A DNA stretch of 5,620 bases from Thiomargarita sp. (GTDB lineage Bacteria > Pseudomonadota > Gammaproteobacteria > Beggiatoales > Beggiatoaceae), in the NCBI GenBank assembly GCA_020721025.1, contig DYNO01000198.1, positions 1 to 5,620 of the forward strand, read 5' to 3'. Within the stretch, counting starts at the first letter, position 1; each line of letters opens with the position of its first letter. Under the pieces are notes generated by a model. The model was not told where the DNA came from. It worked only from the letters and a program-made list of their open reading frames with translations, and searched no databases. Of this stretch, positions 1-5,620 are shown in pieces. A program made the position numbers and the translations under genes.

Positions 1-428
1 GAAAGAAAGACAGAGACTCGAATCGTCGAGCGAGAGCCAAGCTCCAGATTCAAAAACTTCACTTTCGGATTGCAAAACAACGCGCTGCGATTGCTCACCA
101 ACTTTCCAATTATCTGACCAAGACCTTTGACCGGATTGTACTTGAAGATTTGAATGTCAAGGGCATGATTAAAAACAGAAAGTTAAGCCGAGCCATTGCA
201 GATGTTGGTTGGGGAATGCTACGGCATTTTATTGAATACAAAGCAAAATTAAGAAACTGCGTTGTGGTGATTGCCGATAGATTTTTTCCCAGTAGTAAAA
301 CTTGCTCCCGTTGTGGAACGAAAAAACAGGATTTAACCCTTGCAGACAGAATTTTCAGTTGTGACTGTGGTTTGGTCATTGACCGAGATTTAAATGCTGC
401 AATTAATCTGAATAACTATAGTAGTTAG
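1..428 (+). CDS. tnpB: TnpB (OrfB) C-terminal part, IS200/IS605-type RNA-guided nuclease, 5' end outside window
   Basis: The frame is open from the window edge (first full codon at 3) to TAG at 426-428, about 141 codons, so this is the C-terminal third of a protein that is usually 350-450 aa. Visible are the RuvC-II segment IVLEDLNVKGM (catalytic Glu codon 144-146), the zinc finger CSRCG (Cys codons 303 and 312) paired with CDCG (360 and 366), and the RuvC-III segment DRDLNAAINL (catalytic Asp at 381 or 387). These are the diagnostic features of TnpB, which cuts DNA using an omega RNA made from the transposon's right end. The RuvC-I Asp and N-terminal domain would lie upstream of the window, so activity cannot be judged. 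The second Cys pair is CxC rather than CxxC, a variant I believe occurs in the family. No partner TnpA is visible. An internal ATG at 150 is not a real start, because homology continues upstream of it. Confidence 0.93.
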   Translation, partial: KKDRDSNRRARAKLQIQKLHFRIAKQRAAIAHQLSNYLTKTFDRIVLEDLNVKGMIKNRKLSRAIADVGWGMLRHFIEYKAKLRNCVVVIADRFFPSSKTCSRCGTKKQDLTLADRIFSCDCGLVIDRDLNAAINLNNYSS

Positions 429-577
429 ATAGTTAGAGTCGCGACCAGAATCAGCGAGACTTTAAACGCACGGAAGAGTCACTTAAGACTTGAGTTATCA
501 AGCAGTGATGTTGACGACGTGAATAACGTTTGGTTTTCTACAAACGCTTAACGACATTTTTAACCACTGTTCAGATG
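429..577 (+). ncRNA. Structured TnpB right-end region, probable omega RNA
   Basis: The 150 bases after the tnpB stop contain no gene but several stem-loops. The strongest pairs 433-443 (TTAGAGTCGCG) with 455-465 (CGAGACTTTAA): 11 positions, one G.A mismatch and one G.U pair. Next come AGTC 477-480 with GACT 487-490, the competing CTTGA 489-493 with TCAAG 498-502, and CGTTTG 527-532 with CAAACG 541-546. TnpB elements make their guide-bearing omega RNA from the 3' end of tnpB plus the right end, on the same strand, which fits this placement. The hairpin at 527-546 could also be the right-end hairpin recognised by a TnpA transposase. The exact RNA ends, and whether the element stops near 550 or at 629, cannot be settled from this window. 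Confidence 0.5.
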
Positions 578-629
578 AAAATAGAAACAGCTTAATCTAC
601 ATGGCTTAAAGATGTCAAATCGGTTCTAT
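578..629 (+). repeat. Left copy of a perfect inverted repeat, at least 52 bp
   Basis: This stretch runs from AAAATAGAAACAG to CGGTTCTAT and is identical, base for base, to the reverse complement of 5569-5620. Identity stops abruptly after TTCTAT at 629; the next base is G here and A in the other copy, with no further alignment. The outer limit is unknown because the right copy runs off the window. An abrupt common breakpoint followed by unrelated flanks is what a mobile-element end looks like. This copy lies just downstream of tnpB and its stem-loops, in the same orientation, so it may be the terminal part of that element. Confidence 0.95.
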
Positions 630-679
630 GCTCATCAAAATCGTTATATCCCTTGATTCAACCCCGTGAGCAACCCATC

Positions 680-3532
680 ATGAGTTCGCAGATAGAAAAT
701 CGTTTTAAAACTGATACTTATTTATTCAACTCCACCTTTGTCGATGATTTGTATGAATCCTTTTTAGAAGACCCTTCACAAATCAGCGAACAATGGCAGG
801 CTTACTTTGCACAATTGCAACGGGAATCTCCTGCCTCGCGTTCCGAAGTTGCCCACACGCCCATTCAAGCCCATTTTTTAAACTACAAACCGGCTCACGG
901 ATTATTCGTCACGCGGGATGAAAGTCTGAAAGATAACGCGGCATTGGCGGAATTTGCCAAGAAACAAGCCTCTGTACTTCGGGTCATCAACGGACATCGT
1001 TATCGGGGACATCAACGCGCCCATTTAGACCCGTTGCAATTGCAACCCCGCCCCCATGTTGAAGATTTGGATTTAGAAACGCATGGACTGACGGAAGCCG
1101 ATTTACACATTGCTTTCAATCCCGGTTCGCTCAAGGGGGTACCGCATGAAATGACCTTGGCAGACATTCTTACCCATCTCAAAAAGATTTACTGCGATAC
1201 CATCGGTGCGGAATACATGCACATCACCGATACCAAACAAAAACGCTGGATTCAGGAACGCTTTGAAAATTTGAGTAAACGTCCCAAATTCGACGAAGCT
1301 CGTAAAAAACGCTTGCTCGATGGTCTGACTGCGGCGCAGGGTTTGGAAGATTATCTGCACGCCAAGTATGTGGGACAAAAGCGATTTTCTTTGGAAGGTG
1401 GCGATACGCTTATTCCATTGTTAGATGAAATCATTCAACACGCGGGACAGGCGGGTGTGGAAGAAATTGTGTTGGGCATGGCACACCGCGGGCGGTTGAA
1501 TGTGTTGGTGAATATTTTGGGCAAACGTCCCAAAGATTTATTTTCTGAATTTGAAGGCAAGAAAAGTGCGATTTTTGGTTCTGGCGATGTGAAATATCAT
1601 CAAGGCTTTGCGTGCGATGTCACCACACCGGGCGGGGCTGTGCATTTGGCTTTGGCATTCAATCCGTCACATTTGGAAATCGTCAATCCGGTGGTCGAAG
1701 GAGCCGTCCGGGCGCGGCAAGAACGTCGGGATGATAAAAAGCGCGATTTGGTCGTTCCCGTGTTAATTCATGGCGATGCAGCATTTGCTGGACAGGGCGT
1801 GATCATGGAAACGCTGAATTTGTCTGAAACTCGTGGTTATTCCACCGGCGGCACCATTCACGTTGTCATTAACAATCAAATCGGTTTTACCACCAGTGAT
1901 CCGCTAGATTCTCGCTCGACTTTATACTGCACCGATGTCGCGAAAATTGTGCAAGCTCCGATTTTCCACGTCAATGGCGATGACCCTGAAGCGGTGTTAT
2001 TCGTGACGCAATTAGCAGTGGATTATCGGATGCAATTTCATCGAGATGTCGTCATTGACATGGTGTGTTATCGCCGTCTCGGACACAATGAAGCCGATGA
2101 ACCCGCCGCCACACAACCCGTGATGTATCAAAAGATTGGTGCACATCCCAAAGTTCAAGCGATTTATGCCCAAAAATTGGCACAAGAAGGGTTAGTCGCT
2201 GCCGATGCCGGTGAAAAAGCCTTGCAAGAATACCGCAGTGCGTTGGAAACAAAGGATACCGTGATTCCCCACGAAGTTGCGCCAAAGTTTGAACATGGGG
2301 TGAATTGGAAACAATACGCGGGCAGACATTGGACAGAAGCGGGCATGACGCAAATTGACCAAGATCGCTTGCAAAACACCATTGAAAGTTTTACTCGCAT
2401 TCCCGAAGGTTTCACGTTAGATCGCAGTGTCAGCAAAATTGTGCAGGCGCGGCGGCAGATGGCAAAGGGTGAATTGCCGTTAGATTGGGGTTGCGCGGAA
2501 TCGTTGGCGTTTGCGACCTTGTTGGAAGATGGTTATCCGATTCGGTTATCTGGACAGGACAGCGGGCGCGGTACTTTTGCACATCGTCACGCAGTTTTGC
2601 ATGAAAAAAATACCGGCGAGATGTACATTCCACTGCAACATCTTTCTGACAAACAACAAAAATTTTTAGTGATTAACTCACTGCTGTCGGAAGAAGCGGT
2701 ACTCGGTTTTGAATTTGGTTACAGTGCCTCAGAACCGGAAACGTTAACGATTTGGGAAGCGCAATTCGGGGATTTTGCCAACGGCGCGCAAGTGGTCATC
2801 GATCAATTTATCAGTTCGTCAGAATCGAAATGGCAACGGTTTTCTGGTTTGATCATGTTATTGCCACACGGTTATGATGGACAGGGGCCCGAACATTCTT
2901 CCGCTCGTTTAGAACGGTATTTGCAACTGTGTGCTGAAGATAATATTCAAGTGTGTTGCCCTTCCACGCCCGCGCAGTGTTTCCACATGATTCGTCGTCA
3001 GATGATACGTCCTTATCGTAAACCGTTGATTGTGATGTCACCCAAGAGTTTGTTACGGCATAAACGCTGCGTTTCCACCATTGAAAATATTACACACGGC
3101 AGTTTCCAAACGGTAATTGATGAAGTCGATCCGAACATTACGCCGGATAAAGTCAATCGGTTGATATTTTGCACCGGCAAGGTATATTACGATTTAGTCG
3201 AAGCGCGTGAGGAACACAAGTTAAATAACGTGGCGATTGTGCGGTTAGAGCAATTGTATCCCTATCCGAAAGAAGAAGTTGCAAAGGTATTGGAACGTTA
3301 TGATCACGTTGAACATCGTTTGTGGGTGCAAGAAGAGCCTCGTAATCAAGGAGCTTGGTGGTATATGCGGGCGCACATGGATGTCAATTTGAGCCACACG
3401 TCGCGTCGGGTTGAGTATGCCGGTCGTCCGTCTTCAGCCTCGCCAGCGGTGGGTTATTTACACGCCCATCGTCGCCAATTGCAAGAATTTATTGCAGAAG
3501 CCTTGAATTTGCCAGCGGTGATCCGTCCGTAA
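680..3532 (+). CDS. sucA: 2-oxoglutarate dehydrogenase E1 component (thiamine-diphosphate dependent)
   Basis: This 950-aa cytoplasmic enzyme decarboxylates 2-oxoglutarate and passes the succinyl group to the lipoyl domain of E2 (SucB) in the TCA cycle; E. coli SucA is 933 aa. The N-terminal segment has the family pattern (TYLFNSTFVDDLYESFLEDP). The dehydrogenase domain carries GMAHRGRLNVL (His269) and KYHQG (His307), matching E. coli His260 and His298, then the ThDP/metal motif HGDAAFAGQG (364-373) and NNQIGFTT (398-405). The transketolase-like pyrimidine domain has DWGCAE (Glu607), SGQDSGRGTFAHRHA (624-638) and GQGPEHSSARLER from 734. A C-terminal domain follows from about 800. No key motif is missing. 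I chose the ATG at 680 over the in-frame TTG at 653 because it gives a normal family N-terminus; its ribosome site is weak (GTGAG, 665-669). No sucB or lpd follows, which is unusual. A mobile-element repeat ends 50 bp before the start. Confidence 0.96.
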   Translation: MSSQIENRFKTDTYLFNSTFVDDLYESFLEDPSQISEQWQAYFAQLQRESPASRSEVAHTPIQAHFLNYKPAHGLFVTRDESLKDNAALAEFAKKQASVLRVINGHRYRGHQRAHLDPLQLQPRPHVEDLDLETHGLTEADLHIAFNPGSLKGVPHEMTLADILTHLKKIYCDTIGAEYMHITDTKQKRWIQERFENLSKRPKFDEARKKRLLDGLTAAQGLEDYLHAKYVGQKRFSLEGGDTLIPLLDEIIQHAGQAGVEEIVLGMAHRGRLNVLVNILGKRPKDLFSEFEGKKSAIFGSGDVKYHQGFACDVTTPGGAVHLALAFNPSHLEIVNPVVEGAVRARQERRDDKKRDLVVPVLIHGDAAFAGQGVIMETLNLSETRGYSTGGTIHVVINNQIGFTTSDPLDSRSTLYCTDVAKIVQAPIFHVNGDDPEAVLFVTQLAVDYRMQFHRDVVIDMVCYRRLGHNEADEPAATQPVMYQKIGAHPKVQAIYAQKLAQEGLVAADAGEKALQEYRSALETKDTVIPHEVAPKFEHGVNWKQYAGRHWTEAGMTQIDQDRLQNTIESFTRIPEGFTLDRSVSKIVQARRQMAKGELPLDWGCAESLAFATLLEDGYPIRLSGQDSGRGTFAHRHAVLHEKNTGEMYIPLQHLSDKQQKFLVINSLLSEEAVLGFEFGYSASEPETLTIWEAQFGDFANGAQVVIDQFISSSESKWQRFSGLIMLLPHGYDGQGPEHSSARLERYLQLCAEDNIQVCCPSTPAQCFHMIRRQMIRPYRKPLIVMSPKSLLRHKRCVSTIENITHGSFQTVIDEVDPNITPDKVNRLIFCTGKVYYDLVEAREEHKLNNVAIVRLEQLYPYPKEEVAKVLERYDHVEHRLWVQEEPRNQGAWWYMRAHMDVNLSHTSRRVEYAGRPSSASPAVGYLHAHRRQLQEFIAEALNLPAVIRP

Positions 3533-3556
3533 GTTTGAAGATTTAAAACGATTTAT

Positions 3557-3606
3557 TGGTGGGTGATAATGCAATGATTGCCCACCATTCAAAGTTGACA
3601 TTTTTT
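3557..3606 (+). terminator. Possible terminator after sucA
   Basis: TGGTGGG (3557-3563) pairs with CCCACCA (3581-3587). The stem can extend inward by four pairs, two of them G.U, leaving a 9-base loop. It starts 25 bases after the sucA stop. The T-run that should follow at once is displaced: six T at 3601-3606, about 13 bases past the stem. It is therefore a good hairpin but not a textbook intrinsic terminator. Its position supports sucA being transcribed alone. Confidence 0.5.
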
Positions 3607-3623
3607 AAATCATCGCCTGTCAT
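3595..3623 (+). promoter_or_regulatory. Candidate sigma-70 promoter in the spacer
   Basis: A perfect -35 TTGACA (3595-3600) is followed after 17 bases by TGTCAT (3618-3623), which matches the -10 consensus at four of six positions. It lies just after the sucA hairpin and would transcribe rightward, giving a leader of roughly 255 bases before the ATG at 3885. The T-run of the putative sucA terminator falls inside its spacer, so the two calls partly compete. AT-rich spacers produce such matches by chance. Confidence 0.3.
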
Positions 3624-3658
3624 AAAAACGACACTTCTTTTAAATTCATCGCTTATCA
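3604..3658 (+). repeat. Imperfect tandem-like direct repeat in the spacer
   Basis: TTTAAATCATCGCCTGTCA (3604-3622) recurs as TTTAAATTCATCGCTTATCA (from 3639 to 3658), with a one-base insertion and a few substitutions, offset by about 35 bases. It overlaps the candidate promoter. It could be a pair of regulator sites or a decayed duplication; the sequence alone does not decide. Confidence 0.5.
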
Positions 3659-3871
3659 AGACTTTTTGTAGTTATCTTATTCAATACTCATGAGATACGA
3701 AACACATTTCATTTCTCCAAATGTTTATAGCATTAATCTCCAATAAAATACCTCGTGTTATGTCATTAATCAACAATGGCTTGAGTCTTGCCTTAGAGCC
3801 TCTCAAGTTGGTTTTGTTTAACGGTTTGAACAACAGAGTTATCTAGTTCTTGACTAGAACAAACTTTTTAC
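3624..3871. other. AT-rich non-coding spacer / leader with stem-loops
   Basis: No credible gene lies between sucA and the next reading frame. CTTGAG (3780-3785) pairs with CTCAAG (3802-3807) and can extend outward through G.U pairs; a T-rich stretch follows. TCTAGT (3842-3847) pairs with ACTAGA (3853-3858), and an alternative stem GTTCT 3846-3850 with AGAAC 3856-3860 overlaps it. That dyad sits just before a ribosome binding site and could be an operator or an RNA hairpin. The octamer CATTAATC occurs at 3731 and 3764. No known riboswitch was recognised. Confidence 0.4.
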
Positions 3872-3974
3872 GGAGATTTTTCTCATGAATACGTCGATCC
3901 ACAGGCAATACTTTTGCATTGACGCTCACCGCGCCCACCAACGGCGTAGTCACCAGTCAACCGACCGGGATTAA
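3872..3974 (+). other. Strong ribosome binding site and ATG out of frame with the following gene
   Basis: GGAG (3872-3875) lies nine bases before ATG 3885-3887, the best translation start in the right half of the window. It opens only a 29-codon frame (MNTSIHRQYFCIDAH...) ending at TAA 3972-3974, with no signal-peptide character. The long secreted-type frame runs one base out of register, and its own upstream stop TGA (3886-3888) overlaps this ATG. The natural reading is a remnant start of that gene, separated from its body by a frameshift or internal deletion. Confidence 0.55.
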
Positions 3975-5169
3975 TTGTGGCACCAGCATGACCAGTTGTA
4001 GCGGTACTTTCACTGCTAATAACATCGTGGCTTTAGCCGCAACTCCTGACACGGGCGCGACTTTCACCAGTTGGGGCGGGGATTGCACAGGAACGACCAA
4101 TCAACTCATCCTGACAATGGATAACGTGAAAAATTGTACCGCTACCTTCGCACCGGCTGCCGCAGCAACCCAAACGCTGACAGTAACCAAGACGGGCAAT
4201 GGCAGTATTAGCAGTAATCCTGTAGGCATCAGTTGTGGCGTGGATTGCTCGAAAGCCTTTACCCAAGGTGCATCAGTGGTTCTCACAGCCACGCCTGATC
4301 AAGGTTCAACTTTCACCAGTTGGAGTGGGGCATGTACTGGTTCAACGGCAAGTGTCACCATTACCGTCGATGCAGCAAAAAGTTGTTCAGCCACATTCAC
4401 TTCCAGCGGAACAGCGAGTGGAACATGCAGTGAGACCAATCTTGGGGCATGTGCCACCACCACGACATGTGCAGCGCAAGGCGGGACATTTATTGACAGC
4501 ATCACTGGCACAGGTTTAACCAATCAATGCAACAGCGTTCCTAAATTGACGATTCCTAACACCGGAACATCTTCCGTTGGAATCACCACTTCCGGCGCAC
4601 GTCCAACATCGACTGCACAAATTTCTGGCGGTACATCGGTCAATGGCAGCGTATTCAGCACGCCATCGGCAGCGAATGGGACGCAAAATGTGACATGGGC
4701 GGGGAGTTTAAAAGTATCGCCGACAGATGTGGGTAAACCTGCCAACATCCTCATGGTGATTGGAATTGAACCGCCTGCTTCTATCGACTTAACGGGTTAC
4801 GATGGTGGCGTGGATACGGCATATTTTGGCGTAGATCAAAGCAAACAGTTGTATAAAGTCAACTTGTATGCTGATCTGGTCAAAGATGATGCCGGTGATC
4901 CTGCCAACATTCCCGGCTATTTTCCTGATGAAGTTGCGTCGATGACTTCTAAAGCATTGATGAGCAATGTCACTTTAACCGATAGCATGTCGATCAATTT
5001 GTGGTCTGGCACTTTGTCTAGTTTATTGAGCAATGCAGTCGTGAAAAGCACCTTGACCTTGGGCGCGCAAGCCAAGTTTTATGTCTTTTTGGGTTACGCC
5101 TTGGCAAACGATCCTCAAGGAAGTATTGTTTATAACCCTGTCCCTGTTGAAACCACGTTAGTACAATAG
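3919..5169 (+). CDS. Secreted-type protein with two Cys-bearing bacterial repeats and a C-terminal domain, probably 5'-damaged
   Basis: I cannot name a function. The frame starts formally at TTG 3919 (416 aa) but is open from 3889. Two beta-type repeats of the 'bacterial repeat' class (pattern G-x-V/I-x-S-x-P-x-G-I-x-C-G ... F-T-S-W-x-G-x-C-x-G ... C-x-A-T-F) occupy about 3913-4149 and 4171-4398, each with four Cys. A Cys-rich linker follows (4426-4530; C-x7-C-x6-C, then GGTF and a further Cys). A Thr/Ser/Gly-rich C-terminal domain of about 210 residues (4531-5166) contains DVGKPANILMVIG, AYFGVD and FYVFLGYA, and I associate this pattern with Thiotrichales surface or secreted proteins. Paired cysteines and composition suggest export, yet no signal peptide is present and TTG 3919 has no ribosome site. 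The start appears lost by a frameshift or deletion near 3889-3912. Otherwise it could be a silent, untranslated remnant. Confidence 0.75.
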   Translation: MTLTAPTNGVVTSQPTGINCGTSMTSCSGTFTANNIVALAATPDTGATFTSWGGDCTGTTNQLILTMDNVKNCTATFAPAAAATQTLTVTKTGNGSISSNPVGISCGVDCSKAFTQGASVVLTATPDQGSTFTSWSGACTGSTASVTITVDAAKSCSATFTSSGTASGTCSETNLGACATTTTCAAQGGTFIDSITGTGLTNQCNSVPKLTIPNTGTSSVGITTSGARPTSTAQISGGTSVNGSVFSTPSAANGTQNVTWAGSLKVSPTDVGKPANILMVIGIEPPASIDLTGYDGGVDTAYFGVDQSKQLYKVNLYADLVKDDAGDPANIPGYFPDEVASMTSKALMSNVTLTDSMSINLWSGTLSSLLSNAVVKSTLTLGAQAKFYVFLGYALANDPQGSIVYNPVPVETTLVQ

Positions 5170-5191
5170 ATTAATTATTTACGTTAAATTG

Positions 5192-5232
5192 AAACCTGTC
5201 ATCACTTTTAACTAAGGGTGGCAGGTTTTTTT
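5192..5232 (+). terminator. Intrinsic (Rho-independent) terminator
   Basis: AAACCTG (5192-5198) pairs perfectly with CAGGTTT (5222-5228). The stem extends inward by five more pairs (TCATC with GGTGG, including G.U pairs). The right arm runs directly into a T-tract at 5226-5232. It begins 22 bases after the stop of the secreted-type gene and is well placed to end its transcript. Read on the other strand, the hairpin is followed by TTTCAATTTAA, so it may also work weakly for the converging minus-strand fragment. Confidence 0.88.
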
Positions 5233-5352
5233 CTTAATGAGCCAAAAACTTTGAAGGGCAGATTATTACAATTATGTGACAGCGATCAAACCGCCATGGT
5301 GATATTGATCACTTGGTAATGTGTGTTTTTCAAGCTCTGCTTAGATGAGAAA

Positions 5353-5586
5353 TCACTGCCAACCTTCGGCTTCCATATCATCAAATTTCCGTTTATCCCA
5401 ACCATGCTGCCGTTGAATTGCCTTGGCTAACCATGACGAAGGACCGGCTTTCAATTCTTCTTGCAATGCTGCCAATGAATCTGCAATTTCAGCCCCTTCT
5501 GTAACCTTCACCGGCTGAATGTTACGCGCCAACAATTGCCGAATCGCCGATGCACCAATCGCTTGACTATAGAACCGATTTGACAT
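5353..5586 (-). pseudogene. NifX/NifB-family (iron-molybdenum cofactor biosynthesis) C-terminal fragment
   Basis: The 77-aa frame contains AIGASAIRQLLARNIQPVKV, then ALQEELKAG and PSSWLAKAI. This resembles the C-terminal half of NifX/NafY-type proteins (AIGGPAAARL...GI.PVKV...LQ..L.G.PPPWL.KA), small proteins that bind or carry FeMo-cofactor precursors for nitrogenase. The family domain is about 100 residues, and its N-terminal half is missing. The ATG (5586-5584) and first six codons (MSNRFY) lie entirely within the inverted repeat that is also found upstream of sucA. Recognisable sequence begins right after the repeat ends at 5569, and there is no ribosome site before the ATG. I infer that a mobile element cut the gene and that this start is accidental. 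The tail (GWDKRKFDDMEAEGWQ) is unfamiliar. No other nif gene is visible, so a nitrogen-fixation role is inferred from family resemblance only. Confidence 0.5.
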
Positions 5587-5620
5587 CTTTAAGCCATGTA
5601 GATTAAGCTGTTTCTATTTT
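5569..5620 (-). repeat. Right copy of the inverted repeat, truncated by the window end
   Basis: This is the exact reverse complement of 578-629. Read on the minus strand, it runs inward from the window edge and stops at 5569, where the NifX-like coding sequence takes over. The true length is unknown because the sequence ends inside the repeat. The two copies face each other across about 4.9 kb that holds sucA and the secreted-type gene. Confidence 0.95.

Noticed and set aside
110..379. 89-aa minus-strand frame opposite tnpB
   Set aside because: It is an antisense shadow. The plus strand carries clear RuvC and zinc-finger motifs.
578..629. Possible CRISPR repeat
   Set aside because: It has only two copies, 4.9 kb apart and in opposite orientation, with no spacer array.
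612..656. Short frame MSNRFYAHQNRYIP upstream of sucA
   Set aside because: It has only 14 codons and starts inside the inverted repeat with no ribosome site. Its shared first residues with the minus-strand NifX-like frame come from the repeat, not from protein homology.
1103..3041. Minus-strand frames inside sucA
   Set aside because: They lie antisense to a highly conserved, intact coding sequence and show no motifs or start signals.
3574..3693. 39-codon frame starting MIAHHSKLTFF in the spacer after sucA
   Set aside because: It begins inside the putative terminator hairpin, has no ribosome binding site, and its sequence is low-complexity AT-rich translation across the direct repeat.
4235..4519. 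94-aa plus-strand frame and several minus-strand frames (for example 4033-4266, 4299-4523, 4524-4754) within the secreted-type gene
   Set aside because: These are shadow frames of the repeat-bearing gene. They have no ribosome sites, and their composition mirrors the main frame.
5275..5290. CRP-like site TGTGA-N6-TCAAA
   Set aside because: It lies between the 3' ends of two converging reading frames, behind a terminator, with no start to regulate. A one-mismatch match is expected by chance at this frequency.

Overview
The window looks like a piece of a gammaproteobacterial chromosome with moderate GC content (mid-40s percent, judged by eye). Three features point weakly to a sulfur-oxidising Thiotrichales-type host (Beggiatoa/Thiothrix relatives): a standard proteobacterial 2-oxoglutarate dehydrogenase E1 gene, a Cys-containing 'bacterial repeat' secreted-type protein with a C-terminal module I associate with those bacteria, and a fragment of a NifX-like nitrogenase-cofactor protein. 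This placement is inference, not proof.

Layout, left to right. Positions 1-428 hold the 3' end of a TnpB gene (IS200/IS605-type RNA-guided nuclease) that begins outside the window. Positions 429-577 hold several stem-loops expected of the element's right end and its omega RNA. Positions 578-629 are one copy of a perfect inverted repeat of at least 52 bp; the other copy is 5569-5620, at the very end of the window. Positions 680-3532 hold an intact sucA (950 aa). Positions 3533-3884 are a non-coding spacer with a hairpin after sucA, a possible promoter, short repeats and stem-loops. A good ribosome binding site and ATG at 3872-3887 are out of frame with the large reading frame that follows. Positions 3919-5169 are that frame: two beta-strand-rich Cys repeats, a Cys-rich linker and a C-terminal domain, with no signal peptide. 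A strong intrinsic terminator lies at 5192-5232. On the minus strand, 5586-5353 encodes a 77-aa NifX/NifB-family C-terminal piece whose first codons lie inside the inverted repeat.

The most economical reading is that the inverted repeat is the right end of a mobile element, plausibly the TnpB element itself, present in two facing copies. One copy ends 50 bp upstream of the sucA ATG. The other interrupts the NifX-like gene, so the ATG and first six codons of that fragment are element-derived. The genes do not form a pathway: sucA stands without sucB or lpd beside it, the secreted-type gene looks 5'-damaged, and the nif-like gene is broken. The window reads as a metabolic gene stranded in a rearranged, transposon-shaped neighbourhood. 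I saw no CRISPR array, tRNA or rRNA, and no convincing new defence system.
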